The notes under the pieces: model-generated
What the model saw: only the letters and a program-made list of their open reading frames with translations
Databases searched by the model: none
What the model was told of the DNA's origin: nothing
Position numbers and translations under genes: made by a program
Shown here: one piece after another, positions 1 to 9,262 of the stretch
Layout: each line of letters opens with the position of its first letter
Position numbering within the stretch: the stretch's first letter is position 1
From: Gilliamella sp. Lep-s35
Lineage (GTDB): Bacteria; Pseudomonadota; Gammaproteobacteria; Enterobacterales; Orbaceae
Reading direction: 5' to 3'
Assembly (NCBI RefSeq): GCF_009795845.1
Contig: NZ_WTEX01000011.1
Location: forward strand, 24,881 to 88,880
Length of the DNA: 64,000 bases

Positions 1-115
1 GATTGTAATAAATGTATTTGCCTTCTTTATTGATAATGGCGATTGGTTGATGGATTAGATCAAAAAAATGTTTAAATATATCTAGCGATTGTAATAATTC
101 AGGATCGATTGTCAT
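1..115 (-). CDS. 5' end of a PAS-domain protein, probable sigma-54 activator (partial)
   Basis: Only the first 38 codons lie in the window; the gene runs off the left edge. The start ATG is at 113-115 on the minus strand. The visible residues form the beginning of a PAS sensor domain (IAIINKEGKYIYYN near residues 25-38). The gene is divergent from the D-ornithine decarboxylase operon, which has a sigma-54 promoter. In Salmonella the corresponding dokD cluster is flanked by a sigma-54-dependent regulator gene, so I infer that this is the enhancer-binding activator of the operon. The AAA+ and DNA-binding domains that would prove it are outside the window, so another PAS sensor remains possible. 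Confidence 0.55.
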   Translation of the reverse strand, partial: MTIDPELLQSLDIFKHFFDLIHQPIAIINKEGKYIYYN

Positions 116-193
116 GATATGAGTGCCTTTTAATTTTGAATTATTTTTAAGCCTTGTTTAGGTTAATTTAAATCCTTTTCAACTCTTACTAAA

Positions 194-211
194 ATGACGA
201 ATTTTTGTCAT
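194..211. promoter_or_regulatory. Inverted repeat, possible enhancer site for the dok operon activator
   Basis: An 18-bp dyad, ATGAC-N8-GTCAT, lies about 80 bp upstream of the sigma-54 promoter, at a typical distance for an enhancer-binding protein. A related ATGAC half-site occurs near 232-236. Binding by the divergent PAS protein is inference. Confidence 0.3.
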
Positions 212-291
212 AAAGATATGTTTTACACTATATGACTAATTTTCTTTTGTGATAATTATTATTAATGATTTGATTATTATTGTTTTTTAAG

Positions 292-308
292 TTGGCATAC
301 TGATTGCA
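292..308 (+). promoter_or_regulatory. Sigma-54 (-24/-12) promoter of the dok operon
   Basis: TTGGCATACTGATTGCA fits the sigma-54 consensus TTGGCAYRNNNNTTGCW at every defined position, with the obligatory 10-bp spacing between the GG and GC doublets. It lies 66 bp upstream of the decarboxylase ATG. The divergent PAS-domain gene is the obvious candidate activator. Confidence 0.8.
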
Positions 309-374
309 TTACAGGTGAGAAGCCATTTTTCTTATTCATTATGTACTTTTATGTACTAATTAACTGGAGGTCAT

Positions 375-1772
375 ATGTCCGACACAATTATGTCAAATTA
401 TAACAAAATACGCACTGATCTTGTAACTAAAGATCGTCGTTTTAGTGCTGAAAGTGGCAAACTATGTTTTGATGGTATTAATTTAGAAAAGTTAGCCAAA
501 AAATATCCAACGCCTTTTTATGTGTTTTCTGAAAAGGAAATTGATCGTAATGTGCAAGAAATCAAAGATGCATTTAAAGCGCATCCAAATACAAAAATCT
601 TCTATGCATCAAAAACCTGTTCTGTAATGGGTGTGCTTAAAGCAATTAAAGATGCAGGAATTTATGCTGAAGCGAACTCAATGTTTGAAGTGCGTAAATG
701 TTTAGATATCGGTTTCCCTGGTAGCCAAATTGTGTTTAATGGTGTGGTTAAAAAACCAGTGGATTTAGAGTTTGCTATCCAAAATGATCTTTATATTATC
801 AATGTGGATAGCTTATATGAGCTTGATATTATTGATGAAATTTCAAGACGTTTGAAAAAAGTAGCAAATGTTTGTGTTCGTGTTGAGCCAAATGTTCCGT
901 CAGCAACTCACGCAGAATTAGTTACTGCTTATCATGCTAAGTCAGGTATCGATTTAGAACAAGCAGAAGAAACCTGTCGTCGTATTTTAGAAATGCCATA
1001 TGTTCATTTACGCGGTTTACATATGCATGTTGGTGATCAGGTGCCTGAAGCCGAGCCTTTTGCTAAAGCAACGAAGGTTTTAGTTGATGAATCACGTCGC
1101 TTAGAAGAAGTGCTTGGTATTAAATTTGATTTAATCAACGTTGGTGGCGGGATTCCTGTTCCATATAAATATGATGAAGAAAATGGTAATCCATTAGAAG
1201 ATAATATGTATGCAGGTATTACGGCACAAGATTTTGCTGATGCGGTTATTAGTGAAGTACACAAATGGCGCACTGATGTTGAGATCTGTATTGAACCAGG
1301 TCGTAAAGTAACAGGCTCAGCTGGTGTGCTTGTAACTGAAGTTGCCTGTGAAAAACGTAAAACCAATTATGATTTAGACGGCAACATTGAGGAGCATGTT
1401 GAGTGGAAATTTGTTGATGCAGGCTATAGTGTTTTATCTGATAGTCAACATTTTGATTGGTTCTTCTATGTTTATAATGCTTCAAAAATTAATGAAACAC
1501 ATGATGAGTACATCAAATTAGCAGGTCCTTTATGTGATGGAGGTGACTATTTCCATGTAGGTGTTAAAGGTGAAGAATTCTTAATGCCAAAAGACACTCA
1601 AATCGGTGATATTGTGGCTTTCCTTGATGCTGGTGCTTATACCATCGAAAGCCAAACTGTTTATAACAATCGTCCTCGTACTTCTGTTGTTATGATAGAT
1701 AAAGAAGGTAAAGATCGATTGATTCGCCGTGAGGACACTTACGAAGATATGGTTGGATACGACATCTATTAA
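375..1772 (+). CDS. dokD: D-ornithine/D-lysine decarboxylase (DokD-like, fold-type III PLP)
   Basis: This is a PLP-dependent decarboxylase of the alanine-racemase-fold (Orn/DAP/Arg group 2) family, 465 aa. It carries the Schiff-base lysine in FYASKT (K80), the phosphate-binding GGGIPVPY loop, EPGRKV, and the catalytic-cysteine stretch CDGGDYF near residues 387-393. It resembles diaminopimelate decarboxylase, but its neighbours are an amino-acid antiporter and a racemase, as in the Salmonella STM2358-2360 cluster, where STM2360 decarboxylates D-ornithine and D-lysine to putrescine and cadaverine. A strong GGAGG sits 5 nt before the ATG. Transcription is probably from the sigma-54 promoter at 292-308. 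The alternative is a biosynthetic lysA; the lack of DAP-pathway neighbours argues against it. Confidence 0.75.
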   Translation: MSDTIMSNYNKIRTDLVTKDRRFSAESGKLCFDGINLEKLAKKYPTPFYVFSEKEIDRNVQEIKDAFKAHPNTKIFYASKTCSVMGVLKAIKDAGIYAEANSMFEVRKCLDIGFPGSQIVFNGVVKKPVDLEFAIQNDLYIINVDSLYELDIIDEISRRLKKVANVCVRVEPNVPSATHAELVTAYHAKSGIDLEQAEETCRRILEMPYVHLRGLHMHVGDQVPEAEPFAKATKVLVDESRRLEEVLGIKFDLINVGGGIPVPYKYDEENGNPLEDNMYAGITAQDFADAVISEVHKWRTDVEICIEPGRKVTGSAGVLVTEVACEKRKTNYDLDGNIEEHVEWKFVDAGYSVLSDSQHFDWFFYVYNASKINETHDEYIKLAGPLCDGGDYFHVGVKGEEFLMPKDTQIGDIVAFLDAGAYTIESQTVYNNRPRTSVVMIDKEGKDRLIRREDTYEDMVGYDIY

Positions 1773-1777
1773 TCATC

Positions 1778-1808
1778 AATATCTGGGGCATTTTATGCTC
1801 CAGATATT
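1778..1808 (+). other. Intercistronic hairpin between dokD and the transporter gene
   Basis: A 9-bp outer stem (AATATCTGG/CCAGATATT) with a short inner GCA/TGC stem is not followed by a T tract. It is therefore more likely an mRNA-processing or stabilising element that adjusts dokD expression relative to the downstream genes than a terminator. Confidence 0.45.
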
Positions 1809-1824
1809 ATAAAGTGAGGTTATT

Positions 1825-3231
1825 ATGAGTGATTCTAAAGATTCAAGCCTACTTGGTATTAAAGACATTGTTTTTATGAATGTCATTGCAATACTAAGTT
1901 TGCGCCAAATTCCGAATGTTGCTCCTTATGGAGCGTCAGCGATGGTACTTTGGTTACTTGCTGCATTTTGTCTTTTCTTCCCATTAGCGATGGTTTGCGG
2001 TGAGCTTTCAACTGGTTGGCCAAAAGATGGTGGTATTTTTGTTTGGGTAAAAGAAGCATTTGGTAAACGTATTGGTTGGATTGTTGTTGTTTGCTTTTTG
2101 TTTTCTTGCGTTCTTTTCTTCCCTCTAATGTTGCAATTTGGCTTTACTGCCATAGGCTATATGTTTAGTGCGGAGCTAGCTCAAAATCAAGTGTTTATTG
2201 GCGTTGGTTCAATGGTTGTGTTTTGGATTCTAACGTTGATGAATATTCGTGGCATGCAATGGACTAAAATCATTAATAGTGTGAGTGCATGGCTTGGCGT
2301 ATTTATTCCTGCTGCCATTATTATTGTTTTAGCCGTGGTGTGGTTATTAACTGGGCATCCAATGGCAACAAGTTATAGCCATGTTAGTGATTGGATCCCT
2401 GATTTAAGCAGTTGGGATACTATCGTATTTTTGTCTAGCATGATGTTTGCATTTGCAGGTCTTGAAGTTGCACCTATGATTGCAGGACGTACGCGCGATC
2501 CTCAACGTGATTTTCCAAAAGCAATGCTAGTTTCTGCAATTGTAATTGTTGGTATTTATATGGTGGGTTCATGGGCAATTAATACATTGTTACCTGCAGC
2601 TGATACCGATATTGTTGCTGGTGTTATGCAAGCGATGGAAGCTGCGGCTAATGAATTACATATGCCTTGGTTATTACCTGTTATGGCAATTTGTTTATTC
2701 TTTGGCGCTTTAGGACAAATTAACTCATGGTTAGTAGGCCCTATTTATATGTTACAAGAAGCATCAAAAGAAGATAATTTGCTTGGTGAGCGTATTGGTC
2801 GTTTACATCCTGTGTATAAAACACCTGCTTTTGCTTTAATTATTCAAGCAATTATTGTTACTGTGCTTTGTTTTTCAACATTTGTGTCACCAAGTATTGC
2901 AGCGGCATATTGGATGTTAACAGCACTTACAACAATTTGTTATTTTATTCCATATTTAGTGATGTTTATTGCGTATTATCGTTTACGCTTTACTCAACCT
3001 GATGTACCGCGTAGCTTTAAAATTCCAGGTAAGATTATGCCAATTGTTTTACCTGCATTAGGATTTTTATCAACGCTATTTGCTGTCATTTTGGTCTTTA
3101 TTCCACCAGCTCAAATTGATATGGGGGGATATGTTGAGTATATCGCTAAAATAGTAGGTGGTGCTGTGCTTGCTATTGGTTTAGCTGAGTGGATCTACTA
3201 TCGAGCACAAAAGCGTAACCGTTTGCAATAG
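1825..3231 (+). CDS. APC-family amino acid transporter/antiporter of the dok operon
   Basis: An integral inner-membrane protein of 468 aa with about 12 hydrophobic segments and the APC-superfamily pattern, closest by eye to the glutamate:GABA antiporter group (YjeM/GadC-like). It begins 52 nt after dokD, behind a GTGAGGT ribosome-binding site, and is followed by the racemase gene 25 nt later. From the context it probably imports D- or L-ornithine/lysine, perhaps in exchange for the decarboxylation product (putrescine/cadaverine), which would make the operon an acid-resistance or nitrogen-scavenging module. The substrate is inferred from position only. Confidence 0.7.
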   Translation: MSDSKDSSLLGIKDIVFMNVIAILSLRQIPNVAPYGASAMVLWLLAAFCLFFPLAMVCGELSTGWPKDGGIFVWVKEAFGKRIGWIVVVCFLFSCVLFFPLMLQFGFTAIGYMFSAELAQNQVFIGVGSMVVFWILTLMNIRGMQWTKIINSVSAWLGVFIPAAIIIVLAVVWLLTGHPMATSYSHVSDWIPDLSSWDTIVFLSSMMFAFAGLEVAPMIAGRTRDPQRDFPKAMLVSAIVIVGIYMVGSWAINTLLPAADTDIVAGVMQAMEAAANELHMPWLLPVMAICLFFGALGQINSWLVGPIYMLQEASKEDNLLGERIGRLHPVYKTPAFALIIQAIIVTVLCFSTFVSPSIAAAYWMLTALTTICYFIPYLVMFIAYYRLRFTQPDVPRSFKIPGKIMPIVLPALGFLSTLFAVILVFIPPAQIDMGGYVEYIAKIVGGAVLAIGLAEWIYYRAQKRNRLQ

Positions 3232-3256
3232 TAACAATATATAGAGGAGTAATTGT

Positions 3257-4363
3257 ATGTACAAACCTATATTAGAAATTGATTTGCGCAAATTAAGAAA
3301 TAATGCTCGCGTTGAAAAGGAATTGTTAGCTAAACACGGCATTGAAGTCATGGCTGTCAATAAAGTTTTTGATGGCTGTGTAGAAACCGCCAAAGCCGTC
3401 CTTGACGGCGGTATCGATGTGATTGCCGAGTCAAGAACTTACAATTTAAAAAAATTGAAAGAGGCTTTAAATTGTAAAACATGCTTATTACGCAGTCCTT
3501 GTTTAAGTGAAATTACTGATGTGGTTAAATATGCTGATATTAGCCTAAATAGCGAAAGGCAAGTTATTCAAGCCCTTTCTGATGAAGCGGTTAAGCAACA
3601 AAAAGTTCATCAAGTGTTGTTGATGGTAGATATGGGAGATTTGCGAGAAGGTATTTGGTTTGAACATGTTGATGAAATTATTGATATGGTCAAATTAATT
3701 CTTTCTTTACCAGGTGTTGAGCTCTATGGGCTTGGCACCAATTTCAACTGCTATGGTACCGTTTTACCAACAGTAAAAAATGGAGTGGACTTTTTACATA
3801 TTGCGCGTAAAGTAGAAGAGTCTTGTAATATTAAAATTAACTATTTATCGGCTGGTAATTGTACAAGCTATCACCTATTAGATAAAGGTATTTGGCCAGA
3901 AGGGTTGAATCACTTAAGAATAGGAGGATTGCATGAATTTGGTATTGAGTATGTAGATATGAAATATCTGGATGAGTTTCATCATTCAAGCAAACCTGTT
4001 GATAAAGCATGTAGTGATTTGTATAAATTATATGCGCAAGTTATTGAGCTCAATAGCAAGCCAACAGTTCCTGTTGGTGAATTAGGTGTAGATGCATTTT
4101 TAAACAGCAAAACGTTTGTTGATAATGGTACACGCAAACGAGCACTTCTTGCCTTTGGACGGCAAGATGTACCCGCCGAAAGCTGTGTGCCTATCAATGA
4201 TAAAATTACTGTTTTAGGGCAAACAAGTGATCATACTATTGTTGATATCGAAGATGTTTCTGAAACATTACATGTCGGTGATATGATCGGTTTTGAACTT
4301 GATTACACTGCCTTACTTATGGCTTGCCAAACAAATGGTGTAGAAAAACGGTTTATTTATTAA
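3257..4363 (+). CDS. Alanine/ornithine racemase-family PLP enzyme
   Basis: Length 368 aa, alanine-racemase N-terminal fold with the PLP lysine in MAVNKVF (K36). It belongs by eye to the ornithine-racemase-like (Orr/STM2358) group rather than to the biosynthetic Alr/DadX group: it lacks the close Alr sequence pattern and sits next to a D-amino-acid decarboxylase. It probably converts L-ornithine or L-lysine to the D-enantiomer that DokD decarboxylates, which makes the operon a racemise-then-decarboxylate route to polyamines. The ribosome-binding site is AGAGGAG. A GAAA-loop terminator follows directly, so this is the last gene of the operon. Confidence 0.7.
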   Translation: MYKPILEIDLRKLRNNARVEKELLAKHGIEVMAVNKVFDGCVETAKAVLDGGIDVIAESRTYNLKKLKEALNCKTCLLRSPCLSEITDVVKYADISLNSERQVIQALSDEAVKQQKVHQVLLMVDMGDLREGIWFEHVDEIIDMVKLILSLPGVELYGLGTNFNCYGTVLPTVKNGVDFLHIARKVEESCNIKINYLSAGNCTSYHLLDKGIWPEGLNHLRIGGLHEFGIEYVDMKYLDEFHHSSKPVDKACSDLYKLYAQVIELNSKPTVPVGELGVDAFLNSKTFVDNGTRKRALLAFGRQDVPAESCVPINDKITVLGQTSDHTIVDIEDVSETLHVGDMIGFELDYTALLMACQTNGVEKRFIY

Positions 4364-4372
4364 TTGTGTTAG

Positions 4373-4395
4373 CTGCTGGGAAACCAGCAGTTTTT
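4373..4395 (+). terminator. Rho-independent terminator of the dok operon
   Basis: A 7-bp GC-rich stem CTGCTGG/CCAGCAG closes a GAAA tetraloop and is followed by TTTTT. It separates the three-gene operon from the permease gene that starts 22 bp further on. Confidence 0.85.
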
Positions 4396-4416
4396 ATTGA
4401 TTATTAGGCGGTTTAT

Positions 4417-5811
4417 ATGGCAACATCAGAATCACAAGAAAGTCCTTATCCCAGTAGTTTGAAGAAAAACCTAAAAAATCGTCATCTTTTGATGATTTCT
4501 TTAGGTGGTTCAATTGGCACTGGCTTATTTATCGGTATCGCATCACCACTTAGTACGGTTGGTCCATTAGGAACCATTATTGCCTATTTAATGGCAGGAA
4601 GCATAATGCTTTCAACTATGTTATGTTTAGGCGAGCTTTCTTGTGCATTCCCTCATGCCGGCTCTTTTCAACATTATGCATTGATGTTTATACCCAATCC
4701 AATTTGGAGTTATACCATCGGTTGGTTGTATTGGCTTAGTTGGGTGCTATCTATGGCAGCTGATTTGACTGCTGCTTCTATGATTGCTCACCAAACTTTC
4801 CCTTCGATTCCTATTTATCTTTTTAGTCTATTAATTCTAATTGTTCTTACTTCAGTGCATTTAACCTCTGTTCGTGCATTTGGAGAAAGTGAGTATTGGT
4901 TTTCAACGATTAAGGTTCTTGCGATTATTGCATTTATTGGGGTGGGGATTTATTTACTTCATCACCAATATACCCAAACGCATATCTTACCAACATTTAA
5001 AACCGAAAAAGGCTGGTTTCCTAATGGCTTTTTAGCAATATTTGTTTGTATGACTATTGTTACTTATTCATTTCAAGGTGTCGAATTAATTGGAAATGCA
5101 GCGGGTGAAGCTGAGTCTCCGCAATCTGTTTTACCTAAAATTATTACTGGTGTTGCTTTTCGTATTATTTTATTTTATGTCTTGGCTATTGCTGTTTTGG
5201 CTTTGGTGTATCCATATGGAACAGAACATAATGAAATCAGTCCATTTGTGTGGGTATTTAATCAGGCTGGAATTACATTTGCTTCGTATTTAATGCTTTT
5301 TGTGATTTTTTGTGCAGCTATATCTGCTGCTAATTCAGCTATTTATGCAAGCTCAAGAATGTTGTGGTCTATGGCCCAAGATAATTTGGCTCCGAAATAT
5401 TTTTCAGAAGTAAATCGACGAGGAGTGCCAACAAAGGGTATATTATTTATTGCTGTTATTGCATTAGTTTCTTTGTTTTCTAAATATATTGCGGCTGAAA
5501 AGCTTTATATTTATTTAGTAGCAGGTACAGGGCAAGTAGGGTGCTTTGCGTGGATTATTATTGCTTGGTGCCAATATCGTTTTCGTAAAGGTGTAAATAG
5601 CGGTAAATACGCTAAAGAGATGATAAAGTTTAAGTCACCACTTTTTCCTTGGCTTGCTGTTATTTCTATCATTATAAATAGTATTATTATTGTTGGTGTT
5701 TGGTTTGGTGAATCTGGGAAATTTATTTTATTATCTGAAGTTATATTAGTTATTATTATTCTTATTTCTTATTTGTTTTATAAAAAAAACAACCCAATTA
5801 AAAATGATTAA
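4417..5811 (+). CDS. Amino acid permease, AAT/LysP type
   Basis: A 464-aa APC-superfamily permease. The N-terminus has the AAT-family signature SLGGSIGTGLFIG (about residues 28-40), followed by about 12 membrane segments and the sequence FQGVELIGNAAGEAESP typical of basic or aromatic amino-acid permeases (LysP, RocE, AroP, ProY). It follows the dok operon on the same strand with an AGGCGG ribosome-binding site but lies beyond a good terminator, so it may depend on read-through or its own promoter. Its position suggests L-lysine/ornithine/arginine uptake feeding the racemase-decarboxylase pair; the substrate is inference. Confidence 0.75.
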   Translation: MATSESQESPYPSSLKKNLKNRHLLMISLGGSIGTGLFIGIASPLSTVGPLGTIIAYLMAGSIMLSTMLCLGELSCAFPHAGSFQHYALMFIPNPIWSYTIGWLYWLSWVLSMAADLTAASMIAHQTFPSIPIYLFSLLILIVLTSVHLTSVRAFGESEYWFSTIKVLAIIAFIGVGIYLLHHQYTQTHILPTFKTEKGWFPNGFLAIFVCMTIVTYSFQGVELIGNAAGEAESPQSVLPKIITGVAFRIILFYVLAIAVLALVYPYGTEHNEISPFVWVFNQAGITFASYLMLFVIFCAAISAANSAIYASSRMLWSMAQDNLAPKYFSEVNRRGVPTKGILFIAVIALVSLFSKYIAAEKLYIYLVAGTGQVGCFAWIIIAWCQYRFRKGVNSGKYAKEMIKFKSPLFPWLAVISIIINSIIIVGVWFGESGKFILLSEVILVIIILISYLFYKKNNPIKND

Positions 5812-5825
5812 TGTGATGTGTATTT

Positions 5826-5870
5826 GTATGCAATCATCTGAACAATGTTATTTTCAATATGATTACATAC
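5826..5870. terminator. Imperfect hairpin in the convergent permease/marC gap
   Basis: GTATGCAATCAT and ATGATTACATAC form an 11-of-12-bp stem with a 21-nt loop, placed between convergent genes. It may act as a bidirectional terminator, although the T tracts are weak and displaced. Confidence 0.35.
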
Positions 5871-5890
5871 AATCACTTTTATTTTAAGCA

Positions 5891-6493
5891 TTATTTTAAA
5901 AAAGCAGATATTCCTGTAAACACAACCTGCGCTGCAATTGCTGATATAAGTAACCCTGTTAGCTTTGATAAAATCGCAATTCCTGTATTTTTTAATACGT
6001 TAGCAATTCTTTTTGCGCATAACAGCATTGCATAAATTCCAGAAGAAGCAATAAATAAAGAGACAGCACCAATCATATTGGCCGCAAATCCAAGTGAACT
6101 TGTCCCCATTACAATAATAGTACCGATGGATGCGGGTCCCATACATAGCGGGATAGCAAGAGGAACTACACTGATATCTTCATCGCTATTAATTTTGTTC
6201 TTTTCAGGCGAGTCATTCATGAGTGAAACAGCCGTAATAAATAGTAATGCCCCTGAGCCAATTCGAAATGCATCAAGCGTAAAGCCAAAAACACTAAACA
6301 TGGTATTACCAAAAAAGAATAGTACAATGCCAATGATGAAAACCGCACAAGATGTTTTGAGTGCAGTTTTTCGTTTATGTTCTTCATCATATTGCTTTGT
6401 GCCACTTAGAAATGCACTCAAGACAGCGGGCGGTGTCATTAATGCAAATAATTTTACCGTTGTCGATAAAATAGCAAAAATATAGTCAATCAT
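5891..6493 (-). CDS. MarC/YhgN-family inner-membrane protein
   Basis: A 200-aa protein with six predicted membrane helices. It contains the MarC-family landmarks PLCMGPASIGTIIV (about residues 113-126) and GSGALLFITAVSL. MarC/YchE/YhgN proteins are inner-membrane proteins of unknown biochemical role; MarC itself is not required for multiple antibiotic resistance. It is transcribed alone, between the permease and the ribosomal operon. Either YhgN or YchE could be the closer relative; I do not assign a symbol. Confidence 0.8.
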   Translation of the reverse strand: MIDYIFAILSTTVKLFALMTPPAVLSAFLSGTKQYDEEHKRKTALKTSCAVFIIGIVLFFFGNTMFSVFGFTLDAFRIGSGALLFITAVSLMNDSPEKNKINSDEDISVVPLAIPLCMGPASIGTIIVMGTSSLGFAANMIGAVSLFIASSGIYAMLLCAKRIANVLKNTGIAILSKLTGLLISAIAAQVVFTGISAFLK

Positions 6494-6584
6494 AGCTCAT
6501 CTTTTGTATTAATTATTTTAAAAACTACATTAATTTACCAACGATGATTGTTGGATTAAAAAGTTTTATACTATATATAAAAAC

Positions 6585-6603
6585 GGTCACCACGAAGGTG
6601 ACC
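6585..6603 (-). terminator. Terminator of the rpsP-rimM-trmD-rplS operon
   Basis: Read on the minus strand, GGTCACC-TTCGT-GGTGACC forms a perfect 7-bp stem, followed by GTTTTTATATA. It lies 38 bp after the rplS stop codon. Confidence 0.9.
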
Positions 6604-6640
6604 ATCTTAATCTGATATTTTTATTGATAACAATAAAAAA

Positions 6641-7024
<384 letters not shown>

Positions 7025-7777
7025 TTAATTGCTTTGTTTATTGCTGTATTCATGTTTAAATTCAGCAAGCAAACATTGCTCTTCATCAGTCAGAGCTAGA
7101 TTTGCAAGAAGATCTTCTCTTCTTAACCAAGTTCGTCCTAGTGATTGTTTTAATCGCCAACGACGAATCGCTTCATGGTGACCAGACATTAATACATCAG
7201 GCACCGCCATTCCATCTAACACCTCAGGCCGAGTATAGTGTGGACAATCAAGTAAACCGTTAGCAAAAGAGTCTTCTTCTGCTGATGATTGGTGATTTAA
7301 TACACCAGGAATAAATCTGGCTAGTGCATCAATCATTGTCATCGCTGGCAACTCACCACCACTTAACACATAATCCCCAATTGACCATTCTTCATCAATT
7401 TCGGTTTGGATAACGCGTTCATCTATACCTTCGTATCGTCCACAAATCAAAATTAATTTTTGATTTTGTGACAACTCGCAAACACCTTGTTGGTCTAATT
7501 TACGCCCTTGTGGGGAAAGATAGATTACTTTTGTATTATCACCTGCAACTGCTTTTGCCGCATGAATTGCATCCCTAAGTGGTTGTACCATCATTAACAT
7601 GCCTGGACCACCACCATAAGGTCTGTCATCGACAGTCTTATGCTTATCATGCGCAAAATTGCGCGGGTTCCAATAATCTACTGTTAACAGCCCGTTTTTT
7701 ACTGCTCGACCAGTTACGCCATAACAGGTAATAGCTTGAAACATTTCGGGAAAAAGGCTAATTACGCCAATCCACAT
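7025..7777 (-). CDS. trmD: tRNA (guanine37-N1)-methyltransferase
   Basis: Methylates G37 of tRNAs with SAM to prevent +1 frameshifting. Length 250 aa (E. coli 255). The trefoil-knot SAM-binding pieces are visible: [22 protein letters not shown] and [14 protein letters not shown]. The start at [12 protein letters not shown] is the family standard. It lies 16 nt downstream of rimM in the ribosomal operon. Confidence 0.97.
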   Translation of the reverse strand: MWIGVISLFPEMFQAITCYGVTGRAVKNGLLTVDYWNPRNFAHDKHKTVDDRPYGGGPGMLMMVQPLRDAIHAAKAVAGDNTKVIYLSPQGRKLDQQGVCELSQNQKLILICGRYEGIDERVIQTEIDEEWSIGDYVLSGGELPAMTMIDALARFIPGVLNHQSSAEEDSFANGLLDCPHYTRPEVLDGMAVPDVLMSGHHEAIRRWRLKQSLGRTWLRREDLLANLALTDEEQCLLAEFKHEYSNKQSN

Positions 7778-7793
7778 ATTGTTACCTTACCAA

Positions 7794-8324
7794 TTAAAAA
7801 GCAGGATCCCAATCGACCAAAACCGTTTTTGTTGTCAAATCAACTTGTTTAATAAATTGATCTTCAACAAAAGGGATTAAACGTTCTGTTGCTCCAAATG
7901 CATCTTTTAGATTTGCTTTTACCACCAATACATCATTAGATCCAGTTTCCATTAAATCAGCCACCAGTCCTAAATCATAACCATTAACTGTTTTAACTCG
8001 GCAACCAATGAGATCTTTCCAATAAAAGTCACCGTTGCTAAGCGCTGGTAATTTTTCAGCATCAACAAATACTTCAGCATTAGTTAGTGCATTAGCTTGA
8101 TCTCGATCATCAATGCCTTTGAGTTTCACAATCATGTCTTGATTATGCGGTTTAAAGCTTTCTACGATTATTTCTTGCCATTGTCCAGCACGCTGGATAT
8201 ACCAAGGAGTATAATCAAAAATACTATCTGGAATTTCTGTAAACGAAAAAATTCTGATCCACCCACGAATTCCGTAGCTTGAACCAAGCTTGCCAACAAC
8301 AATGAGGTTATCAGTATTCATCAT
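7794..8324 (-). CDS. rimM: Ribosome maturation factor RimM
   Basis: 16S rRNA processing/30S maturation factor that binds S19. Length 176 aa. The N-terminal RimM beta-barrel opens with [18 protein letters not shown], and the C-terminal PRC-barrel half includes [10 protein letters not shown] and LIPFVEDQF. Two adjacent ATG codons (8324 and 8321) are possible starts. It lies between rpsP (23 nt away) and trmD in the standard operon. Confidence 0.96.
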   Translation of the reverse strand: MMNTDNLIVVGKLGSSYGIRGWIRIFSFTEIPDSIFDYTPWYIQRAGQWQEIIVESFKPHNQDMIVKLKGIDDRDQANALTNAEVFVDAEKLPALSNGDFYWKDLIGCRVKTVNGYDLGLVADLMETGSNDVLVVKANLKDAFGATERLIPFVEDQFIKQVDLTTKTVLVDWDPAF

Positions 8325-8347
8325 TACAGTGACTCTTAATAACTTTA

Positions 8348-8596
8348 TTAAGCAGCTTTTTGTGCTTGTTTGATTAGTGCGTTAACACGATCAGAAACAG
8401 TTGCACCTAAACCAACCCAGTGATTTACGCGATCAAGATCTAAACGTAATTCTTCTGCTTTACCTTGTGCAATTGGATTAAAAAAGCCAACGCGCTCAAT
8501 AAAACGACCATCACGTGGGTTACGGCTATCAGTGACAACTACTTGATAAAAAGGGCGCTTTTTAGAGCCGCCACGAGCTAAACGAATAGTTACCAT
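8348..8596 (-). CDS. rpsP: 30S ribosomal protein S16
   Basis: Length 82 aa, identical in size to E. coli S16, with the family N-terminus [17 protein letters not shown] and the [19 protein letters not shown] block. It assists 30S assembly. It is the first gene of the rpsP-rimM-trmD-rplS operon and is preceded by a clear sigma-70 promoter. Confidence 0.98.
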   Translation of the reverse strand: MVTIRLARGGSKKRPFYQVVVTDSRNPRDGRFIERVGFFNPIAQGKAEELRLDLDRVNHWVGLGATVSDRVNALIKQAQKAA

Positions 8597-8661
8597 AACA
8601 TCCTCTTAAGTTAAAAAATAATCTTTTTTCTGCCCAACATGGACAAAATCAAAGCCTCAGA

Positions 8662-8689
8662 ATTATACTCTTTCTAGTAAAAAGTGCAA
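8662..8689 (-). promoter_or_regulatory. Sigma-70 promoter of rpsP operon
   Basis: Minus strand: -35 TTGCAC (8684-8689), 16-bp spacer, -10 TATAAT (8662-8667, perfect). It lies about 65 bp upstream of the rpsP start. Confidence 0.8.
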
Positions 8690-8848
8690 TGGCTGATTGT
8701 TGTTGATGTGATTCTATGTTGTTTGTTTAAGCTAAGTTACAAAAAAGAATAAAAAAAGTAATACCATTATGGTTTATTTAATTTTAGTGCCACAAAAAGC
8801 ACTAAAAATAGTCCATTTTATTTATGGAGGGTTATCATAATGATGATG

Positions 8849-9223
8849 CTATTTCTTTTTATTTTTTCGAAAAAAAGCTCGCTTTAAAACATCAAAAAAG
8901 CCCAGTGAGCGAACCATTTTTTGTCCGTCAACATAAACTCTAATAGCTTTTAGTACTTTTTTCGGGTCTTTAGATGCAAAAGTGAAAGTTCCATTTTTTT
9001 TGGTTTGAATTGAATAGCGAGGAATCCATCTACCGCCCAATAGCACAGATGCGACAACGTAGTCTACTTCGTCCCAAGGTATTTGTATATATTTATGAGG
9101 GTCATGTTTGTGATAGAACTCAAAGGCTTTGTCGCCAATCATAATATTGCCATATTCTGTAAAACCAACGAAAGCTGTGGCTTGAATAGTTAAGTCTATT
9201 TTAGTATTTAATGATTGAACCAT
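8849..9223 (-). CDS. manO: DUF956 (ManO-type) protein, partner of mannose PTS
   Basis: A 124-aa soluble protein with the DUF956 pattern: GDKAFEFYH, QIPWDEVDYVVASVLLGG, RYSIQTKKNGTFTFASKDPK and a basic tail. In Firmicutes this family is encoded directly after manXYZ and is thought to regulate the mannose PTS. Here it is on the same strand as manXYZ, but 5.2 kb downstream of manZ, cut off by IS remnants and by folK, dksA, gluQ and moaA. The family is rare in Gammaproteobacteria, so joint horizontal acquisition with manXYZ followed by disruption is likely (inference). No biochemical activity is assigned to the family. Confidence 0.75.
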   Translation of the reverse strand: MVQSLNTKIDLTIQATAFVGFTEYGNIMIGDKAFEFYHKHDPHKYIQIPWDEVDYVVASVLLGGRWIPRYSIQTKKNGTFTFASKDPKKVLKAIRVYVDGQKMVRSLGFFDVLKRAFFRKNKKK

Positions 9224-9262
9224 TGTTATCCATAAATAAATTGGTAGTTTTATAAATTAACC

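Noticed and set aside
375..1772. Calling the decarboxylase lysA
   Set aside because: The racemase and antiporter neighbours and the sigma-54 promoter fit DokD better than lysine biosynthesis.
6078..6485. 135-codon frame antisense to marC
   Set aside because: Low-complexity shadow frame; MarC motifs are on the opposite strand.
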